DNA from: Pseudomonadota bacterium
Lineage (GTDB): Bacteria > Pseudomonadota > Alphaproteobacteria > Acetobacterales > Acetobacteraceae
DNA: 6,456 bases
Assembly: GCA_021845835.1 (NCBI GenBank)
Contig: JAJZVE010000268.1
Coordinates: 1 to 6,456 of the forward strand
Reading direction: 5' to 3'
Shown here piece after piece: positions 1-4,818 of the stretch. Position 1 is the first letter of the stretch; each line of letters starts with the position of its first letter. A program made the position numbers and the translations under genes. The notes beneath the pieces were generated by a model. The model was not told the DNA's origin, searched no databases, and saw only the letters and a program-made list of their open reading frames with translations.

Positions 1-228
1 CGCGGCACGGTCCTGCCGCTCGGCATCGGCTTGTTCGGCGTCGGCGGGCGGCAGAAGTGGCGCGGCGTCGTTCGCGGCGAGTAGTGCCAGCAGTTCGGCC
101 TTGTGCTGCCGCAGCAGCACCAAGAGGTCGGCCGGCGGCGGCGGCCCACGCCAGCGCAGCCGGTCGACATCCGCCGTCAGGATCAGCCCGGCAGCCCGGG
201 CACGGGCGAGGGCGGCGGCAGCGGTCAT
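1..228 (-). CDS. TubC_N-like small protein, 3' end outside window
   Basis: An open frame of 76 codons runs off the left edge of the window, so the C-terminus is missing. The start is the ATG at 228-226. It overlaps the TGA of the upstream ATPase gene in an ATGA arrangement, and a GGAGGG ribosome-binding sequence lies about 6 nt upstream. Residues ~6-50 read as helix, then a short strand containing DRLRWRG, a proline-rich turn (PPPP), and a helix ending HKAELLALL. This pattern resembles the TubC N-terminal docking domain, a small fold that joins polyketide/peptide synthase subunits but also occurs as a short orphan protein. Residues after 52 are Ala/Asp/Glu/Gln-rich. Its place directly after the ATPase suggests co-translation with the replication genes rather than a role in natural-product synthesis. 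The family match is from pattern memory. The function here is unknown. Confidence 0.72.
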   Translation of the reverse strand, partial: MTAAAALARARAAGLILTADVDRLRWRGPPPPADLLVLLRQHKAELLALLAANDAAPLLPPADAEQADAERQDRAA

Positions 229-1817
229 AGCACGCCCTCCATCTCCGTCGCCTCCGCTGCCAGAGAATACGGATCAGCGTCCGCAGCGTCCGCAGCGTCC
301 GCAATGGCGGATTTCTGCGGGTTCCCGGCGGACGCTTGGCGGACGCTGCCGCGCGCGCCAACCCTATCAGCGTCCGCCAAGCCGTTAGCGGACGCTGACG
401 GGTCGGTCAGCGTCCGCCCATCGTCCGCCAAAAACTCCCGGTTTTCTGCCGCATCCATGTGCGGCGGACGGTCGGCGGACGCTGCGGACGCTTCCGGCCT
501 TATTGTAGCAGGAGGAACCCTCTCGATGATGATCACACGGTCCCGCTGCTTGCCCTCCCGGTCATTGCGCACCTCGATACCGGCGCGACGCAGCGCGGGG
601 GTGACGCGGCGTAGGCGAGCGGAGAGCCGGGCGGCATCCTTCGGCCAGCCCTTACCCCGCTGCACATCGGGCGGGACTCGCATGTTCACCGCCTCCAGCA
701 GTTGCGTCGCCGAGCCGCGCCAGTTCCCTGCGGTGCCGATCGCCTGCACCGCCTCGGCCAGCGGGTCGGCCTCGATGACCGTATGTACCGCCGCCACCCG
801 GTTGGCGGCGAGCGCGGCCAGCATCTCGCCTTCCGTCCAGCCGAAGGCCGGCGCGGCGGCGCAGGCGAGGCGGGCGAAGTCCGCCATGCGCGGCAGACTG
901 GCGAGCCGCAGCGTCGGCAGACGACGCAGCGCCGTCGCCAGCCCGTCCAGTAGCGCGGCCAGGATGCCGGGCGCGGCGGCGTTGAAATCGCGCCAGACCT
1001 TGGCCTCAGGCCGCCGGTTGGCGTCGGGGATCGGCGGCAGCGTCACGGTGATGCTGCGGTCGGCAAGATCGCCTCGCGCAAGCAGTGACGGGATGCCATT
1101 CAGCAGCACCGGGCGCGCGACGGAGATGATGACTTCCTCGGCGTCGGCGTAGAGCCGGCGTTTGCCGAAGCCGGCGCCGGTTGCGATCCGGCAGATTGCA
1201 TCTGCCATATCCGCCTCGATGAAGCTCACGTTGTCCAGCCCGATCACGCGGCCATTCAGGGCGGCAATCAGCAGATCGTCCTCATTGCGCGGCGGCGCGC
1301 GCAGGTCCGCCGCGTTGGGATCGACGAGACGGCGCAGCATCCGGCAGGACGTGGACTTGCCGCTGCCTTGCTCGCCATCGACGGCGAGAACGCAATAGGG
1401 GCCGGTTGGGTAGAGCGCGGCCACCAGCCACGCCACGACAAGCCGGAAGTTCATGTCGGCTTCGTCGCCTTCGCCGATGTTCACCAGCTTGCGCAGCTTC
1501 GCCATCGCATCGCTGGCGCGCACCGGCACCGGCAACGGGCGCATTCCTTCGGGCCGGATCAGCGGCGCGTCGGCGCGCGCCTCGATGGTCCAGCCATCGG
1601 CCGTGACGCGGATCGCGCGGTGCGTATCGTCGCCGAGGTCGATCCAGACTGCGCCGCGATACTGTGTCAGACGCACCGCCGGTTCAAAGGCCGGACCTTC
1701 CAGCGCCAGGGCTTCGAACGTCGGCATGGCCTCCGCCATCGCCGAGTCCGACACGCCGCCGGGGCGCGTGCCGTGCTGCCCATGCACCGGGTTCGCCAGC
1801 CCGTACAGGCGCCGCAC
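225..1817 (-). CDS. P-loop ATPase / helicase-like replication protein (main part of a frame-disrupted gene)
   Basis: This 530-codon frame opens at a GTG at 1817. The protein has a Walker A motif GEQGSGKST (residues 148-156), a Walker B-like segment VIGLDN (D195, N196), a sensor-like asparagine in VLLNGI (N240), and arginines in RGDLADRS (R248, R254) that could act in trans as fingers. Residues ~364-416 look like a winged helix. The layout fits ATPases that partner Toprim primases in mobile elements, comparable in role to the helicase part of P4 alpha protein. The likely role is DNA unwinding at the element's origin; this is inferred. The C-terminal ~90 residues are Ala/Asp/Ser-rich and encoded by short DNA repeats. 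No ribosome-binding sequence precedes the GTG. The missing N-terminus lies in the adjoining frame (1820-2041), and a -1 shift would give a continuous protein of about 605 residues. Downstream, its TGA overlaps the next ATG. Confidence 0.85.
   Translation of the reverse strand: MRRLYGLANPVHGQHGTRPGGVSDSAMAEAMPTFEALALEGPAFEPAVRLTQYRGAVWIDLGDDTHRAIRVTADGWTIEARADAPLIRPEGMRPLPVPVRASDAMAKLRKLVNIGEGDEADMNFRLVVAWLVAALYPTGPYCVLAVDGEQGSGKSTSCRMLRRLVDPNAADLRAPPRNEDDLLIAALNGRVIGLDNVSFIEADMADAICRIATGAGFGKRRLYADAEEVIISVARPVLLNGIPSLLARGDLADRSITVTLPPIPDANRRPEAKVWRDFNAAAPGILAALLDGLATALRRLPTLRLASLPRMADFARLACAAAPAFGWTEGEMLAALAANRVAAVHTVIEADPLAEAVQAIGTAGNWRGSATQLLEAVNMRVPPDVQRGKGWPKDAARLSARLRRVTPALRRAGIEVRNDREGKQRDRVIIIERVPPATIRPEASAASADRPPHMDAAENREFLADDGRTLTDPSASANGLADADRVGARGSVRQASAGNPQKSAIADAADAADADPYSLAAEATEMEGVL
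277..491. repeat. Cluster of GCGTCCGC repeats inside the ATPase C-terminal coding tail
   Basis: Ten exact copies occur. In plus orientation they are at 277-284, 286-293, 295-302, 370-377 and 410-417. As GCGGACGC they are at 328-335, 339-346, 388-395, 475-482 and 484-491. Near matches are at 421-428 and 464-471. The first three are a tandem 9-bp repeat. Orientation and reading frame vary (the motif reads as ADA, as SVR and as ASA in the protein). The conserved unit is therefore DNA rather than peptide. Confidence 0.8.
367..417. repeat. Two mutually exclusive perfect hairpins in the repeat cluster
   Basis: Segment 388-398 is the exact complement of 367-377 (11 bp, 10-nt loop). The overlapping 388-399 is the exact complement of 406-417 (12 bp, 6-nt loop). 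Only one of the two hairpins can form at a time. Both lie within the coding tail of the ATPase gene, ~140-190 nt before its stop. Confidence 0.75.
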
Positions 1818-1819
1818 GA

Positions 1820-2041
1820 TCAGGTGAAGCGCCGGCTGCGTACCCGGAAATGCGCCACAGCGTCGTCAGGCTTGGTCGGGTCAAGGATGATGGTGGCGTA
1901 GGCGATGCCGTCGCCATCGCGCCAGAACTTCACGCCCGCCCCCAGCGCGGCGTCGATGATCTTTTCCCGCTGGGGCTGTTTGCCGTCATCGTCGCGCTGC
2001 ACCCCGATCGCAGCGGCGGAGATGGTAAAGCCCTCAGGCAT
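1820..2041 (-). CDS. N-terminal fragment of the ATPase gene, ends at a premature TGA
   Basis: This frame codes for 73 residues, from MPEGFTISAAAIG to RVRSRRFT, and stops at TGA 1822-1820. The ATG at 2041 overlaps the last 8 nt of the Toprim gene. A strong GGAGGTG lies 3 nt upstream, by far the best ribosome-binding site in this part of the operon. The large ATPase frame begins only 2 nt after this stop and has no such site of its own. Slipping back one base after the ACC codon joins RRFT directly to LIVRRLYG of the ATPase frame. The segment FWRDGDGIAYATI looks like the N-terminal module of a longer replication protein. I read this as the 5' part of one gene that lost a base (CCC to CC) near 1820-1823. 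The alternatives are a sequencing error, programmed frameshifting, or two genuinely separate cistrons. Confidence 0.7.
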   Translation of the reverse strand: MPEGFTISAAAIGVQRDDDGKQPQREKIIDAALGAGVKFWRDGDGIAYATIILDPTKPDDAVAHFRVRSRRFT

Positions 2042-2891
2042 GGTCACCTCCCCGGAGCACGTCGTTGAAGTCGCGGCCGGCCTGGTCGGGACGGGCGATC
2101 CGCACCCTGCGGCCATCGCGCGCCCAGCGCAGCGCCGCGTCACGCGCGGCCCGCTCGCCGGCTTCATCGGCGTCGGCGGCGATGACGACGGAGCGCACCT
2201 CGGGCGGCAGCACCAGACCGCGGGCGAGGTTGCCGGCAGAGACAGCCGCCCATGCCGGCAGTCTGATTAGCCGGCCGGCGCTGGCGCTGGTCTCTATACC
2301 CTCGCCGATGACCATCTCGGGCGCGACGGGATCGAGGTGGATGGCGCCGCCCCATACCGGCCCCAGCGTCGCCTTCGGCGGTTCCACGTCCGCCTTCCCG
2401 CAGCCGTCCCGGCGCAGATAGGTCCGATGGATCGCCATCGGGTTGCCGTTCATGTCCACCACCAGCGCCACCATCGCCGGCAGCGTGCCGCCCTCGGGAT
2501 GCGGCACCTCCAGCCGGAACCGCAGCGCCGGAGACGCGGCAAGACCGGGCAGCGCACGTCCGGTCAGGTAGGTGTCGGCGATCGTGCTGGGAGCCGGCCC
2601 GCTGCCGTTCCACATCCGCAGCGCCGCCGCCTGCTTGCGGTCGCGCCGCGCCTGCGCGTCCCCGTGATCCTCGGCCGTCCGCTGTGGAAGAACCTCGCCG
2701 CCGGCCACGCGCCGCACCGCATCCACGATGGAGTCACGGTCGCCGCAGGACGCGCAGGCGAACAGCACACGGTCGCCGCGCCCCGGGCGCAGGCTGAAGG
2801 TGCCGGCATAGCCGCAAGCGGGGCACGCACCGCGAAAGGATCGCGTGTATCGCTTGAGGTTCAGGCGGCCGGCGAGATCGGCGGCGTTCAT
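2034..2891 (-). CDS. Zinc-ribbon plus Toprim primase-like protein
   Basis: The product has 285 residues. A four-cysteine zinc ribbon is seen at C23-x2-C26 and C46-x2-C49 (CPAC and CASC). The middle segment (~100-180) contains the YLTGRALPG and AIHRTYLRRDG stretches common in Toprim_3/DUF7146-type proteins. The C-terminal Toprim domain shows the glutamate motif VIGEGIETSAS (E197) and the aspartate motif AADADEAG (D240, D242), then a third conserved patch GRDFNDVL. These residues bind metal in primases and topoisomerases. The likely role is primer synthesis or DNA binding for replication of the element, together with the ATPase encoded next. The ATG at 2891 shares one base with the upstream TGA (TGATG) and has AAGGGGG about 8 nt before it. 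Longer upstream extensions lack domain character and cover the 55-aa gene. The TGA lies 8 nt inside the next gene. Family assignment is secure; the biochemical role is inferred. Confidence 0.9.
   Translation of the reverse strand: MNAADLAGRLNLKRYTRSFRGACPACGYAGTFSLRPGRGDRVLFACASCGDRDSIVDAVRRVAGGEVLPQRTAEDHGDAQARRDRKQAAALRMWNGSGPAPSTIADTYLTGRALPGLAASPALRFRLEVPHPEGGTLPAMVALVVDMNGNPMAIHRTYLRRDGCGKADVEPPKATLGPVWGGAIHLDPVAPEMVIGEGIETSASAGRLIRLPAWAAVSAGNLARGLVLPPEVRSVVIAADADEAGERAARDAALRWARDGRRVRIARPDQAGRDFNDVLRGGDHA
2045..2051 (-). promoter_or_regulatory. Ribosome-binding site of the ATPase gene
   Basis: GGAGGTG on the minus strand lies 3 nt before the ATG at 2041, inside the end of the Toprim gene. 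It decides the start of the ATPase N-terminal fragment. It is also the reason for doubting that GTG 1817 is an independent start. Confidence 0.75.
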
Positions 2892-3058
2892 CACGCGCGC
2901 CCCCTTGCCGGAGCCGCCGGCCGTGGTGCTCGTAACTCGGCAGCGAGCAGCGCCAGCCGCAGCGCCCCGGCCGGATCGGTGGAGACGCAGGCAAGCGCGG
3001 CGGCTTCCAGAAGGCGGATGACCGCTTCCGCAGCCGGGATAAAATTGGAGATTGGCAT
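2891..3058 (-). CDS. Small hypothetical protein (55 aa) leading the primase operon
   Basis: I do not recognise this protein. It is mostly one or two alanine/leucine-rich helices (residues ~8-42, EAVIRLLEAAALACVS and ALRLALLAAELR) followed by a basic Pro/Arg tail. There is no signal peptide or clear membrane segment. ATG 3058 is preferred because GGGA lies 8 nt upstream. ATG 3064 is possible (57 aa), but its purine stretch is only 2 nt away. The stop overlaps the primase start by one base, so the two should be translationally coupled. The gene may be a small accessory or regulator of the primase, or simply serve to couple translation. A near-perfect palindrome lies directly before the start. 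Confidence 0.6.
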   Translation of the reverse strand: MPISNFIPAAEAVIRLLEAAALACVSTDPAGALRLALLAAELRAPRPAAPARGRA

Positions 3059-3082
3059 GGTCATCGTCCCAAGGGACGGACC
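3059..3082 (-). promoter_or_regulatory. Palindrome at the start of the primase operon
   Basis: The halves GGTC and GACC (3059-3062, 3079-3082) enclose CGTCCC and GGGACG (3065-3070, 3073-3078). The centre is AA and there is a 2-nt bulge on one side. The palindrome covers the alternative ATG at 3064 and the GGGA ribosome-binding sequence of the ATG at 3058. It could be a repressor operator or an RNA hairpin that hides the ribosome-binding site. Which one applies cannot be told from sequence. Confidence 0.5.
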
Positions 3083-3136
3083 TTGCGCAGAAACCAAGAT
3101 GCGGAGTAGCTTCGCAGATGGCACCACGAAGTTTCC

Positions 3137-3174
3137 CCGCCGGTTCCTCTCGCAAGGGCCGGCGGTTTTCGTTT
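3137..3174 (+). terminator. Hairpin plus T-tract, terminator-like on the plus strand
   Basis: CCGCCGG (3137-3143) pairs with CCGGCGG (3159-3165), followed by TTTTCGTTT. The shape is that of an intrinsic terminator for plus-strand transcription, yet no credible plus-strand gene precedes it. On the minus strand the T-tract becomes an A-tract before the hairpin, and no U-run follows. Termination of the operon transcript is therefore not expected unless the site works as a structured leader. Confidence 0.4.
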
Positions 3175-3185
3175 CAGGCGGCGTG

Positions 3186-3524
3186 CTACGCATCGACGGC
3201 AGCCGAACGTCGGCCGCCCATCAGCGTCGGGGCAGCGTTCAGCTTTTCGCGCGCGAGTGCGACCAGATCGGCCGTTGCGATCGTCGCCTTGCCGTTCACA
3301 TGGCGCACGGGAAGCGGCCACGCCTCAAGGCTCCTGTGCGACACCGGGAAGAAGTAGCGCGTGACGATGGCGGCGCCGCCGCGGCGATCCACACGCACGG
3401 GCAGGTCAGCCAAGTTCGGTTCGGTGCTGGTCGCGGCCTCGGGCTGCGGGGTTGAGGAGGCCTGCAGCGCGGCAGATTCCATTGACCGCGCGCGCGGCGA
3501 CACGACTTTTGCTTTCGCCGGCAT
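3186..3524 (-). CDS. Winged-helix DNA-binding protein, AlpA/excisionase-like (112 aa)
   Basis: The start ATG 3524 has AAAGGAA about 7 nt upstream. Longer in-frame starts would run through the hairpin array and are not credible. Residues 1-42 are a low-complexity Ala/Ser/Pro/Thr linker. Residues ~43-95 form the core: RVDRRGGAAIVTRYFF, then PVSHRSLEAW (a helix-turn-helix with the S-x-x-[ST]-L-x-x-W pattern typical of HTH_17/AlpA proteins), then PVRHVNGKATIATADL, which fits a wing and following helix. Such proteins act as excisionases or as transcription activators of integrase or replication genes on mobile elements. The gene lies between the five-hairpin array on its upstream side and the replication genes downstream, so its binding sites may be close by. 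The fold is a pattern-level inference; the role is unproven. Confidence 0.72.
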   Translation of the reverse strand: MPAKAKVVSPRARSMESAALQASSTPQPEAATSTEPNLADLPVRVDRRGGAAIVTRYFFPVSHRSLEAWPLPVRHVNGKATIATADLVALAREKLNAAPTLMGGRRSAAVDA

Positions 3525-3600
3525 AGCGATTCCTTTCGGACAGCCGCGACGACGCCAATGCGGGCGCAACAGCACCGCCGCGAATGAAAACCGGGGGGAT

Positions 3601-3762
3601 GCGCGAAGGGCGTTGTGTCCGCTCGCGTCGCGTCGCTGGCGTCGTGTCCAGCGATCCGGCTCGGCCCCATAACCGGCGTCGTGTCCGGTGGGATGCTGCT
3701 CCGTCGCACGTCGGCGTCGTGTCCGGCGCTTGAGTCCTTTCCGAGCGGGCGTCGTGTCCCGC
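3601..3762. repeat. Five direct 12-bp repeats, each at the tip of a distinct hairpin
   Basis: GGCGTCGTGTCC is found at 3638-3649, 3675-3686, 3713-3724 and 3748-3759. A one-base variant (GGCGTTGTGTCC) is at 3609-3620. Start-to-start distances are 29, 37, 38 and 35 nt. Each copy is flanked by complementary but different bases. The stems are 7 bp plus a wobble (3632-3655), 5 bp (3672-3689), 6 bp with one wobble (3709-3728) and 5 bp (3745-3762). In the first copy, a 5-bp outer helix resumes after two mismatches (3601-3628). The 8-nt loop CGTCGTGT (ACACGACG on the minus strand) is kept while the stem bases change together. Candidate roles are iterons of a replication origin, operator sites for the adjacent winged-helix protein, or protein-binding RNA hairpins. 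Confidence 0.8.
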
Positions 3763-3790
3763 GTGCCGGAAGTCCTCGCAGTCAAGCCGT

Positions 3791-3823
3791 GGCCGAGAGG
3801 CGCCTTAGCGCCGGGTCTCGGCC
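3791..3823 (-). terminator. Strong GC hairpin, possible terminator of the integrase-side operon
   Basis: An 8-bp outer stem (GGCCGAGA with TCTCGGCC) encloses a 5-bp inner stem (GGCGC with GCGCC). There is a CTTA loop and a 3-nt GGG bulge. It lies 27 nt beyond the stop of the 219-aa gene, where a terminator would be expected. No U-tract follows on the minus strand, so it may instead be an element of the neighbouring repeat array. Confidence 0.4.
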
Positions 3824-3849
3824 TTGGTGCTCGCAGTCGCCTGTCGTGC

Positions 3850-4509
3850 TTAACGCAGCGCACCGGAGGCGTGCGGAGCATGATGGCCAACTCCGGGCTG
3901 AGTCGCAAGCCGACATCCTGACGACGCCGCTCGGCTGCGTGCGCCCAGCGCCACCACGTTCCCAGCTGGCGCAGGTGCGGGATCAGGGTCAGCAGCCCAC
4001 AGGCTCGCGCGCAGGGCCGGGTTGCCGATCAGGTCGGCGGCCAGCGTCATAGCAAGTTCGGCCGCGCCGGTGCGCGACGCGGCGACGCAGAGGGCCTTGC
4101 TGTAGATGCCGGCTGCCGTGACGGCCCGCAGCTTCTTCGCCCGGCGCAGCAGCTTCGCCGCCTGGCCGTTGTGGCGGCCGTACTCGGCCATCAGGTCTTT
4201 GTCCCGGCGCCGATCGGCGTCGGTCCACGGCTCCTCAAGACGGCGCGTATGCCACGGCCGCGCCTGATACGCCGTCTCGGCCGCCCGCAGATGGTGCAGA
4301 GCCTCGCCGCACAGGTCGAGCAACGCCGCGTCCGGGTGCGGCGGCCCATCGCCGAGCAAGAGATGGTTCCCGGCCTCCGCCGCGATCTGACGCAGCCGGG
4401 CGATGGCCGGCGCCAGGGCATCGCCGAGCGGCATGGCGCGGCGCCTCGCGCTGGGCTGATTGCCGCGGCCGGCCGGGGTTGTGGTAGAGTCCGGGTTGTT
4501 CCCGTTCAT
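3850..4509 (-). CDS. Conserved-looking hypothetical protein (219 aa) of the integrase region
   Basis: No domain of known function is recognised. The N-terminal ~28 residues are polar and probably disordered. The rest is mainly helical: residues ~30-48, 61-83 (DAALLDLCGEALHHLRAAE) and 97-130 (Arg/Lys-rich, with LLRRAKKLRAVTAAGIYSKAL), then SRTGAAELAMTLAADLIGNPALRASLW at ~145-171. The motif order (LLxLC…E, then TxAGIxxKA, then SLxxDL-like) resembles a group of uncharacterised proteins often met beside integrases in alphaproteobacterial islands. This is from memory and not checked. The ATG at 4509 has GTGAGGA about 4 nt upstream. A later ATG at residue 26 has no such site. The last ~30 residues look low-complexity. 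Confidence 0.7.
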   Translation of the reverse strand: MNGNNPDSTTTPAGRGNQPSARRRAMPLGDALAPAIARLRQIAAEAGNHLLLGDGPPHPDAALLDLCGEALHHLRAAETAYQARPWHTRRLEEPWTDADRRRDKDLMAEYGRHNGQAAKLLRRAKKLRAVTAAGIYSKALCVAASRTGAAELAMTLAADLIGNPALRASLWAADPDPAPAPAGNVVALGARSRAASSGCRLATQPGVGHHAPHASGALR

Positions 4510-4539
4510 GTCGTCCTCACGATGTTCCGCGGGGACCGC

Positions 4540-4568
4540 GCCGGGGGCTGTTACAGCAGCGCCCCGGC
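4540..4568 (-). other. Two-part hairpin before the 219-aa gene
   Basis: GCCGGGG pairs with CCCCGGC around an inner GCTG/CAGC helix with a TTA loop and a 4-nt bulge. A second hairpin (CCCGCG with CGCGGG, 4582-4598) lies between it and the stop of the 69-aa gene. Neither is followed by a U-run on the minus strand. They could terminate or slow the integrase transcript, or structure the leader of the 219-aa gene. Confidence 0.35.
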
Positions 4569-4608
4569 AACCCCGCTCATGCCCGCGAACCGCGCGGGCG
4601 CGGATCGC

Positions 4609-4818
4609 TCAGGCGCCGCGCATCGTCACCGCGTCGCCAGCTTCGGCCAGGGCGCGCGCCAGGCGCACCCGCTCGGCCTGTAGCCGTTCCCACCGACCAT
4701 GCAGCGCCCCCGCATCAGGCGCCTCGGCCCCGGCCTCGCGTAGCGCCGTCAACAGCCGGTCGATGCCGACAAGCTGCACCGCCAGCGCGCAGGTGTCGCG
4801 AGGTGTCACAGGTGTCAT
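4609..4818 (-). CDS. Small helical protein (69 aa) coupled to the integrase
   Basis: I do not recognise this family. The protein starts MTPVTPRDTC and is then predominantly helical, with a central segment RWERLQAERVRLARALAEA (residues ~42-60) that could form a short coiled coil. The ATG at 4818 overlaps the integrase TGA (ATGA), and GGCGGGG lies a few bases upstream, so translation is probably coupled. An in-frame ATG at 4908 would lie deep inside the integrase gene and gives an Arg/Gly-rich shadow sequence, so it is rejected. Position suggests an accessory or regulator of integration, but sequence alone does not show this. Confidence 0.6.
   Translation of the reverse strand: MTPVTPRDTCALAVQLVGIDRLLTALREAGAEAPDAGALHGRWERLQAERVRLARALAEAGDAVTMRGA

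Larger units (their letters stand above)
3525..3849. other. 325-nt gene-free region with structured repeats
   Basis: I find no gene here. Frames crossing it give Arg/Pro/His-rich translations without domain character and lack good starts. It holds the five-copy hairpin array (3601-3762) and a separate strong hairpin (3791-3823). The ~75 nt before the winged-helix gene (3525-3600) must contain its leader, but I see no convincing -35/-10 pair. The 9-mer CTCGCAGTC occurs at 3775-3783 and again at 3830-3838, flanking the strong hairpin. Confidence 0.7.

Noticed and set aside
103..1152. Long plus-strand open frame (349 codons) opposite the ATPase gene
   Set aside because: The translation is Ala/Ser/Arg-rich without any domain. 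The opposite strand carries Walker motifs. Long antisense frames are expected in DNA this GC-rich.
2337..3455. Plus-strand open frame of 372 codons opposite the primase
   Set aside because: It crosses two real minus-strand genes and the intergenic gap, and shows no domain character.
3601..3762. CRISPR array
   Set aside because: The repeats are only 12 bp, spacing is irregular (29-38 nt), the flanks are complementary to each other rather than unique spacers, and no cas gene is present.
3525..3908. Upstream extension of the 112-aa winged-helix gene to 240 codons
   Set aside because: The extension runs through the hairpin array and beyond the stop of the 219-aa gene. The translation is low-complexity, while ATG 3524 has a good ribosome-binding site.
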